A stretch of 64,000 bases of DNA from Phycocordibacter sp964398865 (GCA_964398865.1 CAYNOO010000002.1:18163-82162), one strand, 5' to 3'. Positions 51,475 through 60,507 are shown, numbered from the stretch's first letter. Notes: generated by a model from the sequence alone, not told the origin. Numbers and translations: made by a program.

Positions 51475-52440
51475 ATGATAACCGTTGCGGTTCTTCGCGG
51501 AGGTCCGAGTAATGAGCACGAGGTTTCCTTGAAATCGGGGGCTAATATCCTGAATCACCTCCAAAGAGAGCCATATCGCCCCCTAGACGTCTTTATAGAC
51601 AAAAAAGGAGTATGGCACCTGCGTGGTGTCCCAATGGAGCCTGCGCGAATCCTTGGCTCTGCTGACGTAGCTTTCAATGTGATTCATGGTCACTACGGTG
51701 AAGATGGTACGTTGCAGAGAATATTGGACAGGATAGGTATCCCGTACACAGGCGCTACGGCTCTCCCGGCATCGCTTTCCATGAACAAGAGCCTGACGAA
51801 AGACATTCTTGCTCCAACGGGTATAAAAATGGCTCATCATGCGATTCTTCGGATGTCGCCAAACCTCGATAAAGAGATTCTTGAATTATTTCGCACATTT
51901 CCTCAGCCTTCAGTTATCAAGCCAAATGCCTCAGGTTCTTCCGTTGGCATCACCATGGCTCGAAATTTTGAGAAGTTTAAAGAGGGAATAAAGAAAGCAT
52001 TTGAGCATTCGTCACAAGTCTTGATTGAGGAGTATATACAAGGGAAAGAGGCGACAGTAGGAATTGTCGAAGGGCTTCGAGGCAAAAAGCATTACGACCT
52101 TCTTCCGATAGAAATAGTACCCCCACCAAAAGCGGACTTTTTCGATTATGAATTCAAATACAACGGTCAGACGACTGAACGTGTTCCTGGAAATTTTACC
52201 CGCGAGGAGACAGAAGAATTACAGCGACTCGCGGCTCTTGCGCACGAGAAAGTAGGTTTGCGGCATTACTCGCGTTCCGACTTCATTGTGTCTCCTCGGG
52301 GAATCTATTTCTTGGAAGTGAACAGCGCGGCAGGCGTAGGCTTAACTAAAGAATCGCTTTTGCCCAAGGCACTCGCGGCAGTGGGAATAGGAATGGATGA
52401 ATTCTTGGATCACGTTATTACGGAAACACTTAAAAATTAA
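51475..52440 (+). CDS. ddl: D-alanine--D-alanine ligase
   Basis: Ddl joins two D-alanines for peptidoglycan. The N-terminal VAVLRGGPSNEHEVSLKSG and FNVIHGHYGEDGTLQ, then the ATP-grasp core QPSVIKPNASGSSVGITMA and the metal-binding YFLEVNSAAGVGLT, are clear. The usual NTxPG becomes NSAAG. The start is at ATG 51475, from the -10 box and family alignment. With MltG at 54567 it is one of two cell-wall genes in the window. Confidence 0.93.
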   Translation: MITVAVLRGGPSNEHEVSLKSGANILNHLQREPYRPLDVFIDKKGVWHLRGVPMEPARILGSADVAFNVIHGHYGEDGTLQRILDRIGIPYTGATALPASLSMNKSLTKDILAPTGIKMAHHAILRMSPNLDKEILELFRTFPQPSVIKPNASGSSVGITMARNFEKFKEGIKKAFEHSSQVLIEEYIQGKEATVGIVEGLRGKKHYDLLPIEIVPPPKADFFDYEFKYNGQTTERVPGNFTREETEELQRLAALAHEKVGLRHYSRSDFIVSPRGIYFLEVNSAAGVGLTKESLLPKALAAVGIGMDEFLDHVITETLKN

Positions 52441-52457
52441 ATTTTTTACAGCACACT

Positions 52458-52796
52458 ATGAAAATTCATCTTACCGATAAGAAATGCGTTGCCTGCGAAG
52501 GAGGTATTCCTCCGCTCACTGAAGCGGAAATCGCCGTGTTCAAACCTGAAGTACCACAATGGGAAGTAGCTGTTGACACAAAATCAATTTCACGGCAATT
52601 TACTTTCAAAGATTTCAAGCAGGCTCTGGAGTTCGTAAACAAGGTGGGGGCGATTGCCGAGGAAGAAGGACATCATCCCGATATTAAGCTCTTCGAGTAT
52701 AAGTACGTACTCGTGAGTCTCTGGACCCATGCGATAGGAGGGCTTTCTGAAAACGACTTTATTTTAGCTGCAAAGATTGATACACTCCCTGTCTAA
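52458..52796 (+). CDS. pterin-4a-carbinolamine dehydratase
   Basis: The PCD/DCoH fold is identified by EEEGHHPDIKLFEYKYV and VSLWTHAIGGLSENDFILAAKID; these contain the conserved His-His-Pro and His of the active site. At 112 residues it is a normal single-domain enzyme. No aromatic amino-acid hydroxylase is adjacent, so its role may be molybdopterin-like or salvage. The tRNA-Ala begins 2 nt later. Confidence 0.92.
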   Translation: MKIHLTDKKCVACEGGIPPLTEAEIAVFKPEVPQWEVAVDTKSISRQFTFKDFKQALEFVNKVGAIAEEEGHHPDIKLFEYKYVLVSLWTHAIGGLSENDFILAAKIDTLPV

Positions 52797-52797
52797 A

Positions 52798-52870
52798 GGG
52801 CCGTTAGCTCAATTGGTAGAGCGCCGCATTTGCAATGCGGAGGTAGCCGGTTCGAAACCGGCACGGTCCA
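52798..52870 (+). tRNA. tRNA-Ala (TGC)
   Basis: The acceptor GGGCCGT pairs with ACGGTCC, including the alanine G3-U70 pair. The anticodon loop TTTGCAA gives TGC. The T loop is TTCGAAA and the discriminator is A. CCA is not encoded (CAG follows). It has no downstream copy of its own 3' end, but repeat modules follow. Confidence 0.96.
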
Positions 52871-52994
52871 CAGAAACAAGGAACGCACTGACTATGTTTC
52901 GTAGGATGTCGGGATTCCTATCCCGACGCCACAGAAAAGTAGCGCAGTCCCCTTGGGGGAATGTCGCATTATTAATTTGGGCGCCACAGAAAAG
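52865..52994 (+). repeat. tRNA-3'-half-like repeat modules after tRNA-Ala(TGC)
   Basis: Four blocks here recur near 61105-61309. They are GGTCCACAGAAACAAG (52865-52880 and 61105-61120), GACTATGTTTCGTAGG (52890-52905; two mismatches at 61137-61152), a 28-nt block at 52906-52933 identical to 61282-61309, and a 24-nt block at 52943-52966 identical to 61264-61287. The 28-nt block is a T-arm-like hairpin (GTCGGG/CCCGAC) followed by CGCCACA, resembling a tRNA 3' half. The last two blocks are in swapped order at the two loci. Confidence 0.85.
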
Positions 52995-53021
52995 CTGATA
53001 TTTCGTCACTCGTCGTCATTT

Positions 53022-53030
53022 TGTTATACT
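53022..53030 (+). promoter_or_regulatory. extended -10 box (TGTTATACT)
   Basis: It is 19 nt before the pdxS ATG at 53050, leaving room for AGGAA as a weak ribosome-binding site. Confidence 0.6.
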
Positions 53031-53049
53031 ATTGGCTCACGAATAGGAA

Positions 53050-53961
53050 ATGAAAAAAACGCCATCTTCTTCTCCAAAAACCGGCACCTTTCGTCTCAAA
53101 ACGGGACTTGCTGACATGCTGAAAGGCGGAGTCATCATGGACGTTGTTAATGTTGAGCACGCTAGAATCGCGGAAGACGCAGGAGCGGTCGCTGTGATGG
53201 CTCTAGAGCGGGTTCCATCGGACATTCGTGCTGCAGGAGGTGTTGCTCGTATGTCAGACCCTCGCATGATTAAGGAGATACAAGCAGCGGTAACGATTCC
53301 GGTCATGGCAAAGTGCCGCATAGGGCACTTTGTGGAAGCGCAGGTGCTGGAGGCGCTCAGCGTTGATTTTATTGATGAGAGTGAGGTACTGACTCCTGCA
53401 GATGAGCAATATCATATCCAAAAAGAGAATTTCACCACGCCATTTGTTTGCGGTGCACGCGATCTTGGCGAAGCTCTACGCAGAATTTCAGAAGGAGCAG
53501 CGATGATACGCACGAAAGGCGAGGCGGGTAGTGGAAACATCGTTGAAGCGGTACGACATATCCGCACGATGCAAAGTGGAATCGCTGAGATTACGGAACT
53601 TCTGAAGCGTAAGAACACGAAGAAGCTTAAAGAGCTCGCACGCGAATATAGAGTGTCATATGATTTGGTTTTGAAAACGGCGAAGCTCGGACGCTTGCCG
53701 GTTGTGAATTTCGCAGCTGGCGGCATCGCTACGCCGGCGGACGCGGCATTGTGCATGCAGCTGGGGGTAGATGGGGTGTTCGTCGGCTCTGGCATCTTCA
53801 AAAGCTCGAATCCTAAGAAAATCGCACAAGCTGTCGTGGATGCGGTCGCACATTTTAATGATGCAAAGAAAGTCGCTGAAGCAAGCGAAAACGTTGGGGA
53901 GGCGATGAAAGGAGAAGAAATTTCGAATCTGAAGACGCGCCTGGCGAGCCGGGGTGTATAA
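53050..53961 (+). CDS. pdxS: pyridoxal 5'-phosphate synthase, lyase subunit
   Basis: PdxS builds PLP from ribose-5-phosphate, glyceraldehyde-3-phosphate and ammonia. The barrel motifs MDVVNVEHARIAEDAGAVAV, MALERVPSDIRAAGGVARM, VMAKCRIGHFVEAQVLEAL and FAAGGIATPADAALCMQLG are all present, with the two catalytic lysines. Length (303) is standard. It is overlapped or abutted by pdxT, the glutaminase partner. Confidence 0.97.
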   Translation: MKKTPSSSPKTGTFRLKTGLADMLKGGVIMDVVNVEHARIAEDAGAVAVMALERVPSDIRAAGGVARMSDPRMIKEIQAAVTIPVMAKCRIGHFVEAQVLEALSVDFIDESEVLTPADEQYHIQKENFTTPFVCGARDLGEALRRISEGAAMIRTKGEAGSGNIVEAVRHIRTMQSGIAEITELLKRKNTKKLKELAREYRVSYDLVLKTAKLGRLPVVNFAAGGIATPADAALCMQLGVDGVFVGSGIFKSSNPKKIAQAVVDAVAHFNDAKKVAEASENVGEAMKGEEISNLKTRLASRGV

Positions 53962-53965
53962 ACGT

Positions 53966-54565
53966 ATGCAATCTGTGATCGTAGGTGTACTCGCCCTCCA
54001 TGGCGACGTTCGGGAACATATAGAAGCGACTGAAAAAGCCGCTCAGAACCTTAAGTATTCGGTTACGGTGCTGGCAGTTCGCACCGCAAAAGAAGTAGAA
54101 GCGCTTGACGCTCTTATTATTCCCGGGGGTGAGAGCACTACGCTGCAGAAACTCTGTGAGAGGGAAGGAATGTTTCCGGCAATCAAGAAAGTGAAAAATA
54201 TATTTGGTACATGCGCCGGGGCTATTCTTCTTGCGAAAGAGGTTCTACATAAGGCAGAAGGTCAGAAAACTCTAGCGTTGATGGATATAGAGATTGATAG
54301 GAACGCGTATGGGCGACAGAACGAATCTTCTGAACGAAAAATTGAAACTGAGTTTGGATCCATGAATGTGATATTTATACGTGCTCCGAAAATACGGAAG
54401 ATAGGAAAGAAGCTCAACATGCTTGCAAAAGATGGTCGCGAAATAATTGCGTGTGAGGAGCGGAAAGATGGTAGGTATTATTTGGCGACGTGTTTCCATC
54501 CGGAATACACATCCACGCTTTTTCATCAGCATTTTTTGAAACAAATACTATTGGGTGAGGGATAG
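53966..54565 (+). CDS. pdxT: pyridoxal 5'-phosphate synthase, glutaminase subunit
   Basis: This class I amidotransferase of the PLP synthase has GVLALHGDVREHIEA at the start, LIIPGGESTTLQKLC with the PdxT-specific triad region, the nucleophile Cys in GTCAGAILLAKE, and the His-Pro-Glu in CFHPEYT. I start at the ATG 4 nt after the pdxS stop; a GTG at 53954 would overlap pdxS. Together the pair gives de novo vitamin B6 synthesis. Confidence 0.95.
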   Translation: MQSVIVGVLALHGDVREHIEATEKAAQNLKYSVTVLAVRTAKEVEALDALIIPGGESTTLQKLCEREGMFPAIKKVKNIFGTCAGAILLAKEVLHKAEGQKTLALMDIEIDRNAYGRQNESSERKIETEFGSMNVIFIRAPKIRKIGKKLNMLAKDGREIIACEERKDGRYYLATCFHPEYTSTLFHQHFLKQILLGEG

Positions 54566-54566
54566 G

Positions 54567-55622
54567 TTATTTGCCCTGACCGTAGTATTTCTTAAGGAGA
54601 GCGACATGCTCTTTGTAGGTCACTGAGCAGTGAAATTCTCCATGCTTGTCATGGAAATAGAAGAGGCATTCTGTCTTTTTCGGGTTTAATGCTGCAATGA
54701 CGGCGGCAACTGAAGGGTTCGCAATAGGAGCCGGTGGTAGCCCCGGATTCAAATAGGTGTTGTAGGTTGATTTTATATATTTATCGTTCGGTACTATTTT
54801 TGGCCACCATACATCGTTCTTTCCTTTATTTGCTGTACTTTTGGCATACTGGAGTGTTGCATCTATCTGAAGGTTCATGTCATTCCAAATGCGGTTCCAG
54901 ATGATGCCGGAGATTATCCGCATCTCTCCAGGGTCGCTCGTTTCGCGCTCCAGAAGTGACGCTATCGTTAGTGCTTCATTCAAGGGGACTACTGCTTCGG
55001 TCGAGGTGCTGTAACGGGCAAGTACGGTATCGTAGAATCTCTCATTCAGAGCGCGTTCTATCGCATCAAAATCTTTCTCGTCATTCACGACATATGTCCC
55101 TGGTGCAAACGTTCCCTCGTTCAAGGCTGGCGCTGTTTTCTTTGTCTGAGCTAGAAATTGCGCTCTTTCTTCCTGACTCCATCCAAGAGTTTTTGCAAAC
55201 GCTCGGGCCACTTCTTCTTGTCTGTATCCAGGGTAGACGGTGACAAAGCGCACTCCTACTGCTCCCAGTAATTCGTAGCCAGGTATAGAGGAAATGATGC
55301 TGGCGATTTGCCCAAAAATACCTTTGGCTTGGATGGAAGCAGCACTTATTGAAGAACCCTCACCTGAAATAAGAGCTTCAGCTTCGGGGTTTTCAGTAAT
55401 TGATTTAAGTTCAGGGTTAACACTTACCGGAAAAGGTTTGACGAATTTTTCACCGTTCTCATGCTGTATTTGAAAAGAAAGGAGTGATGGGAAAGCAAAA
55501 ACCACAATGCCAAGCACTACTGCCACCGCAATTGCCCACAGATGAAGAGATTTATTGTTTCGCGCTCTTCTCTTCACCTGGCTTTTGGGCGGCAAAGGTC
55601 TCAGGGGTGAGGAGCCTGGCAT
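54567..55622 (-). CDS. mltG: endolytic murein transglycosylase (MltG/YceG)
   Basis: An N-terminal helix (about residues 27-48) is followed by a LysM-like YceG domain and the catalytic region. The catalytic Glu lies in ASLLERETSDPGE, then come NLQIDATLQYA and YNTYLNPGLPPAPIANPS. MltG cuts nascent peptidoglycan to limit chain length. It converges with pdxT with almost no gap and is read from the same side as prs. Confidence 0.94.
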   Translation of the reverse strand: MPGSSPLRPLPPKSQVKRRARNNKSLHLWAIAVAVVLGIVVFAFPSLLSFQIQHENGEKFVKPFPVSVNPELKSITENPEAEALISGEGSSISAASIQAKGIFGQIASIISSIPGYELLGAVGVRFVTVYPGYRQEEVARAFAKTLGWSQEERAQFLAQTKKTAPALNEGTFAPGTYVVNDEKDFDAIERALNERFYDTVLARYSTSTEAVVPLNEALTIASLLERETSDPGEMRIISGIIWNRIWNDMNLQIDATLQYAKSTANKGKNDVWWPKIVPNDKYIKSTYNTYLNPGLPPAPIANPSVAAVIAALNPKKTECLFYFHDKHGEFHCSVTYKEHVALLKKYYGQGK

Positions 55623-55640
55623 ATGTCTTAAAGTATACCG

Positions 55641-56597
55641 TTAATCAGTTTCGAAAAGCTCGCTCAGTGATTCACCTTTATTTATGCGATTGATTGCTTT
55701 CCCGAATATTTCAGCCACTGAAATAACTTCTATTTTGGGCGATAGGGTTTTGGTTGGAAGAATCGTGTCGGTAATAAATACTTTCTTTACTGAAGACCTA
55801 TCAATGGTAGCAATAGCATCGCCCGAGAGAACTCCATGCGTTGCAGCAGCATAAATTTCTTTGGCACCGTTTTCTTGAAGGAGTGCAGCTGCTTTTTCTA
55901 GCGTTCCGCAGGTATCGAGCATATCGTCAATAATGAGAGCAATTTTGCCTTTTACATCTCCGACCAGCTTCATCGCAGTCACTTGGTTTGGAATTTCTCG
56001 CTGCTTGTGGATGATTGCCAAGTCAACGTTGCGGGTAAGACGCTTCGCGTATGACTGTGCACGGCTTACACCACCCACGTCTGGAGAAACAACGACGAGC
56101 TCATCTTTTGCAAGAACATCCTTGAAGAATGACTTGAAGAATGAAATAAAGACGGGTCTCGCGTAGAGATAATCCACGTTCGTCTCACGGAAAAAGCCAC
56201 CGATGGAATCTGTATGAAGATCCATCGCCAAAATCTTGTCAGTGCCTAAGGTCTCAAGAATCATCGCAAAAACTCGTGCCGAGATTGGTTCGCGGGGTTT
56301 TGCTTTACGCTCTTGTCTTGCATAGCCGTAATAGGGGAGTACGGCAGTAATTTCGCGGGCGGATGCTCCGCGCGCTGCTTCTACCGCGAGGAATAGTTGA
56401 GTCCAATTTTCTGCTGGCGGGTTTGTGGATTGAATAAGGAATATGTCCTTACCGCGCAAGTTCTCCATAAATTGCACATGTTGCTCTCCATCTGAAAACG
56501 TCTTCAGTTTTACTTTACCGAGCGAGATGCCAAGGTTGGATGCAATCTTCTCCGCGAGGGTGTCGTTCGAACCGAGACTGAATACGGCGTAATCCAT
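55641..56597 (-). CDS. prs: ribose-phosphate pyrophosphokinase
   Basis: Prs makes PRPP, the substrate of PyrE. The motifs are FSDGEQHVQFMENLRGKDIFLIQ, the catalytic loop YYGYARQERKAKPREPISAR, the metal loop MDLHTDSIGGFF and the PRPP loop LIIDDMLDTCGTLEKAA. The ATG at 56597 is chosen because TGATATACT ends 8 nt upstream; the frame extends to 56627. mltG follows 18 nt later on the same strand. Confidence 0.95.
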   Translation of the reverse strand: MDYAVFSLGSNDTLAEKIASNLGISLGKVKLKTFSDGEQHVQFMENLRGKDIFLIQSTNPPAENWTQLFLAVEAARGASAREITAVLPYYGYARQERKAKPREPISARVFAMILETLGTDKILAMDLHTDSIGGFFRETNVDYLYARPVFISFFKSFFKDVLAKDELVVVSPDVGGVSRAQSYAKRLTRNVDLAIIHKQREIPNQVTAMKLVGDVKGKIALIIDDMLDTCGTLEKAAALLQENGAKEIYAAATHGVLSGDAIATIDRSSVKKVFITDTILPTKTLSPKIEVISVAEIFGKAINRINKGESLSELFETD

Positions 56598-56605
56598 TAG
56601 TGCGG

Positions 56606-56614
56606 AGTATATCA
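56606..56614 (-). promoter_or_regulatory. extended -10 box of prs (TGATATACT)
   Basis: On the minus strand it ends 8 nt before the prs ATG. Confidence 0.65.
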
Positions 56615-56719
56615 AGAACCGCATCAAATGTGTAACATTTTACTCATAGAGCAGGTTCATTCTCTAGCCATTACGCGACTGCCGACTCTGCCTTATACTG
56701 CAGCATAGACATATCAACC

Positions 56720-57148
56720 ATGATTACCGTAACTCAATTGAAAAAGGCTTCGTCTGAAAATATCAGAGAACTTGAAGCACTTGCGGGCGCTTTGCACGAG
56801 GATGAAAGAAAGTCTTCACAAGGCGAGGTAGATGCGCTCATTGAAAATCCGCAGGCGATTCTTATCGTAGCGAAAGATGGTGAACGCATTATCGGCATGG
56901 GCGCCCTGTATCTCAATCAGAAGATTGGGAAGCTAGCGTCATATATTGAAGACGTCATTGTTGATGATGCATATCGCGGACAGGGATTGGGTGTCAGAAT
57001 TGTCCACGCGCTTATTGATGGGGCGCGTGAAAAAGGTGCACTATCCATCTCACTTACGTCGCGACCAGAGAGAGTCGCTGCGCATGCACTCTACGAAAAA
57101 TTTGGTTTTAAGAAACGGGAGACGAACGTTTTCAGACTCATTCTTTAG
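56720..57148 (+). CDS. GNAT-family N-acetyltransferase
   Basis: The acetyl-CoA loop is VIVDDAYRGQGLGVRIVHALI, and the C-terminal strand region ALYEKFGFKKRETNVFRL is typical of GNAT enzymes. The 142-residue protein has no substrate-specific feature. It lies 10 nt before the ATP-citrate lyase genes and may share their transcript. TATACT at 56694-56699 gives a short leader. Confidence 0.9.
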   Translation: MITVTQLKKASSENIRELEALAGALHEDERKSSQGEVDALIENPQAILIVAKDGERIIGMGALYLNQKIGKLASYIEDVIVDDAYRGQGLGVRIVHALIDGAREKGALSISLTSRPERVAAHALYEKFGFKKRETNVFRLIL

Positions 57149-57158
57149 CTGAACGTAT

Positions 57159-58316
57159 ATGTCACGCGTAAAAATAACGGAGTATCGTGCTAAACGACTC
57201 ATACTGGGCGACTCTTACGCTGGCATCTCCATTAGGAATGGCAAGACAACGCTGTTGCCCAAAGCAGGCAGGTTTGTGGCGAAAGTGGATCAGGGGGTCA
57301 AGAAACGCTTCAAGCAAGGGCTCATTGCCGTCGATATATCTTCGAGTGCAATTTCAAAAGCTATCACCCCTTGGAAGAAGAAAGGATTCACCAATTTCCT
57401 TGCAGAGCCATATTTCCCACACGAAGAGTCAGAGGAGCAGTATCTTGCTCTGGAGCGCGTTCGCGGCGGATTGCGTATGCTTCATGCACGCTCGGGAGGT
57501 GTCGATATTGAAGCGCATCCTGAAGAGGTAGAAGAGTTTCTGATTCACTCTGAAGAGGACGTGAGAGACGTAGCAAAAAAGACTGGGTTGCCGAGCGCGT
57601 TTTTAGAGAATCTCGTAAAGGTTTTTCAGAACAATTTTTTTGCTTTTGTTGAGATAAATCCGTTCGTCGTTCGAAACGGTGTTGTACATCTTCTGGATGC
57701 AGCTGTTTTGGTGGATAGTGCTGGAATTTTTTTCATCCACGACGCGTGGAATGAAGATGATATTGTTGAAGCAAAAACAAAACATGTTACTGAAGAGAGA
57801 GTGCAGGTTCTCCAGAAGACGACTCCTGCCTCGTTGAAGCTCTCTGTGCTTCACCCTCAAGGTAGCTTGTTCTTTCTTCTTTCTGGAGGCGGAGGGAGTA
57901 TCGTTATTGCTGACGAAGCTGAGTTGCGCGGAGTAGGGGATCGTATCGGAAATTATGGAGAATACAGCGGCGGTCCTACTCGGGAGGAGACGCACCTCTA
58001 TACGCGTGAAGTATTGAAACTCCTCCTTGCCTCCTCAGCAAAAAAGAAAGCATTGATTATCGCAGGGGGCATTGCAAACTTTACTGACATCAAAGCAACA
58101 TTTGCCGGCGTCATAGACGCGCTCAGGGAGAACTCCACGAAACTTCGTGCCGCGGGCGTGAAAGTATTTGTACGACGCGGAGGTCCCAACGAATCTTCCG
58201 GTCTTCAGCATTTGGAAACCTATCTGAAACAGGAAAAATTATTTGGCTCCGTTCATGGATCCGATGCCGTTATTACGAGTGCCGTTGATGAAGCAATAGA
58301 TTTTGTGCAGTCATGA
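57159..58316 (+). CDS. ATP-citrate lyase, ATP-grasp/citryl-CoA synthetase-like subunit
   Basis: The 385-residue protein resembles the ATP-grasp plus CoA-ligase half of ATP-citrate lyase (succinyl-CoA synthetase beta-like). Recognisable pieces are EINPFVVRNGVVHLLDAAVLVD, the loop LSGGGGSIVIADE, GNYGEYSGGPTREETHLYTREVL and IIAGGIANFTDIKATFAGVIDAL. The ACL-type phrase RRGGPNESSGL near the end separates it from ordinary SucC. It overlaps the second subunit by an ATGA. Together they would split citrate to acetyl-CoA and oxaloacetate. Confidence 0.85.
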   Translation: MSRVKITEYRAKRLILGDSYAGISIRNGKTTLLPKAGRFVAKVDQGVKKRFKQGLIAVDISSSAISKAITPWKKKGFTNFLAEPYFPHEESEEQYLALERVRGGLRMLHARSGGVDIEAHPEEVEEFLIHSEEDVRDVAKKTGLPSAFLENLVKVFQNNFFAFVEINPFVVRNGVVHLLDAAVLVDSAGIFFIHDAWNEDDIVEAKTKHVTEERVQVLQKTTPASLKLSVLHPQGSLFFLLSGGGGSIVIADEAELRGVGDRIGNYGEYSGGPTREETHLYTREVLKLLLASSAKKKALIIAGGIANFTDIKATFAGVIDALRENSTKLRAAGVKVFVRRGGPNESSGLQHLETYLKQEKLFGSVHGSDAVITSAVDEAIDFVQS

Positions 58317-60133
58317 TACATATATTGAACAAAGTTTGGCAAGGAATGACGGGTACACTCGTTATCGGTAACCATCCGAGCATTATTCAGTCGGTGCTTG
58401 ATTTTGATTTTCTGGCTGGCAAAAAACAGCCCTCTATCCTTGGTATAGTTGCAGGCAATAGGAAAGCGGAAAAATATTTCTTCGGCACCTCAGAAATATT
58501 ACTTCCTTGTTACAAGAATATTGCTTCCGTTCCTGATGCTCCCAAGGAGGAAATTCATTGGATGCTCAATTTACAATCCGGTCGTCGCGCATTTGAATCA
58601 ACCGTCTCATTTTTCAATACTTTTCCTAAAGCCTTAGGAGGGCATATTTTTGCCGAAAACGTGCCGGAAGCGCATGCGACAGAACTTATCAAGCGCTACG
58701 GCGGTACGTATTTTATCGTAGGCCCCTCTGGTGTAGGCTTTTTGGCACCGGGCGCTTTGAAATTGGGAGCTATCGGTGGCATTGATGCGCTGCAAATTAA
58801 ATCAGGGTTCCTGACGACTCGCGGGAATATTGCAATAGGCTCTACCTCAGGTGGTATGACGAATGAGCTCATACACGCGGTTGCTGCGGCTGGCAAGCGA
58901 ATGTCGTTTGCGGTATCTATCGGTGGTGATAGGTTTCCCATCACCTCTCTCACAGAAATATTTGCTTTGGCAGAAGCTGATCCGAAGACCGAAGGGTTCG
59001 TGTACTTCGGGGAGCTGGGCGGCAATGACGAATACGAAATCATCGACCTGATAGAGAAAAAACTTTTTACCAAGCCCTTGGTTGCGTATATCGCGGGAAT
59101 CATTGATGAAGCATTTGACGAGCATGTGCAGTTCGGGCACGCGAAAGCACTGGTGCAGAGGAATGACGAGAGTGCCCGCGCCAAGCGTGATGCTCTGAGG
59201 CGAGCGGGGGTTATTGCCCCTGATACGTTTCCCGAATTCTTGGAAGCGCTTCGAGAACTTCCCGAGGGGTCATATACTGAAGGACACATGGACAGCGATT
59301 CGCTCATGGCTCGGCAGAAGAGCATACTTTCCACGAGAACCGTTCTTAATCTTGAAGAAGGACGAACGTTCGTAAAAGGTAAAAAACTAATAGCCCAAAA
59401 GGGGAGCCCATTCATAGAGTCGACCCTCGCTGCGCTTCTTGGAAAACCTGCTCGCTCGTCAGTTACTGTCGCTTTCACCGAAGCGGTTTTTGAGATGCTG
59501 ATAGACCACGGTGGCAATGTTTCAGGAGCAGTGAATACCATGGTGACCGCACGAGCAGGAAAGGATCTCGTGTCTTCGCTCGCCTCTGGCATTCTCACCG
59601 TAGGACCGCGTTTTGGAGGAGCTATCAATGCTGCTGCACACGTATGGACTGCTGGCGTAGCATCGAAGAAAGTTGTTTCAAAATTTATAGAAGAAAAGGC
59701 GAAAGCCGGTGAGTTGATTCCAGGCATTGGGCATAGGAAATATCGGGTAGGATTGCCAGACCCTCGCGTGCACGCACTTACTGAATTTGCAACGGTTTTG
59801 AAAAAGCATCCGCACTATGATTTTGCACTTGCGGTAGAAAAAGCGACCACGGCAAAAAACGGAAAGCTTATCCTTAACATTGACGGTGCGATCGCTGCGC
59901 TGCTTCTCGATATCTTGAGCGAGTGTGAAGGCTTCGACGCGCGAGAACTTGGTGAGCTTGCGGATGCTGAATTTTTCAATGCATTTTTTGTCATTCCTCG
60001 ATCTGTTGGTTTCATCGCTCATTTCATGGAACAGAAACGCAATGACGAAGGGCTATTCCGCCTGCCAGATGAGTTGTTGTTTGTGAGAGAAAATTCAGTG
60101 CAGACAAAAAAGCCCACTAAAAAGAAAAAGTAA
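58313..60133 (+). CDS. ATP-citrate lyase, CoA-binding plus citrate-synthase-like subunit
   Basis: The first half is SucD-like with the phospho-histidine His276 (VQFGHAKAL) and GSTSGGMTNELIH. The second half is the citrate-synthase-like lyase domain: ARAGKDLVSSLASGILTVGPRFGGA, IGHR with His474, and NIDG with Asp524. The position of the first catalytic His in animal ACLY (GAHNT) is GAVNT here, with Val407. Other key residues are kept. A Lys-rich tail ends the 606 residues. The gene is cotranscribed with the first subunit. Activity is likely but the Val substitution makes it uncertain. Confidence 0.85.
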   Translation: MIHILNKVWQGMTGTLVIGNHPSIIQSVLDFDFLAGKKQPSILGIVAGNRKAEKYFFGTSEILLPCYKNIASVPDAPKEEIHWMLNLQSGRRAFESTVSFFNTFPKALGGHIFAENVPEAHATELIKRYGGTYFIVGPSGVGFLAPGALKLGAIGGIDALQIKSGFLTTRGNIAIGSTSGGMTNELIHAVAAAGKRMSFAVSIGGDRFPITSLTEIFALAEADPKTEGFVYFGELGGNDEYEIIDLIEKKLFTKPLVAYIAGIIDEAFDEHVQFGHAKALVQRNDESARAKRDALRRAGVIAPDTFPEFLEALRELPEGSYTEGHMDSDSLMARQKSILSTRTVLNLEEGRTFVKGKKLIAQKGSPFIESTLAALLGKPARSSVTVAFTEAVFEMLIDHGGNVSGAVNTMVTARAGKDLVSSLASGILTVGPRFGGAINAAAHVWTAGVASKKVVSKFIEEKAKAGELIPGIGHRKYRVGLPDPRVHALTEFATVLKKHPHYDFALAVEKATTAKNGKLILNIDGAIAALLLDILSECEGFDARELGELADAEFFNAFFVIPRSVGFIAHFMEQKRNDEGLFRLPDELLFVRENSVQTKKPTKKKK

Positions 60134-60151
60134 AAACTGTACTACATTTAA

Positions 60152-60358
60152 CTATTTCGCAGTAGCGGGGGAGGCGTAGCTTTCGTACTTATCGGTTTCT
60201 TGTAGTAGCAATTCAAAATCTGGATCATTAGCGTCTTCAGGGTGTTCGTTTAGCTGGCGAGCCATCCATTCACGTCTTTGATCCACAATCTTTCGCATAG
60301 TGTCACCAAAAACATTACGAGCAAAGTTTGTGATGTTACCAGTCTCTATTTGATTCAT
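60152..60358 (-). CDS. small hypothetical protein (68 aa)
   Basis: An ATG-started minus-strand frame gives a polar helical protein (TMRKIVDQRREWMARQLNEH, then an acidic PEDANDPDFELLLQETDKY). It converges with the ATP-citrate lyase gene and starts 60 nt from the tRNA-Pro gene. No family is known. Confidence 0.5.
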   Translation of the reverse strand: MNQIETGNITNFARNVFGDTMRKIVDQRREWMARQLNEHPEDANDPDFELLLQETDKYESYASPATAK

Positions 60359-60417
60359 TACGGAAAATGGTATTACCCAATCAAGAATTCGTCAACGTTG
60401 TGTATCGTAGAAATTTG

Positions 60418-60488
60418 TCGGGCTGCCGGGAATCGAACCCGGTCTACATGCACCCCATGCATGTGTACTACCGGTATACTACAGCCCG
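60418..60488 (-). tRNA. tRNA-Pro (GGG)
   Basis: The minus-strand acceptor CGGGCTG pairs with CAGCCCG. The anticodon loop ATGGGGT gives GGG, the T loop is TTCGATT and the discriminator is A. CCA is not encoded. The D-arm region is almost the same as in the next tRNA-Pro. Confidence 0.95.
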
Positions 60489-60507
60489 ATTTTCTTGATA
60501 TTTTTGG

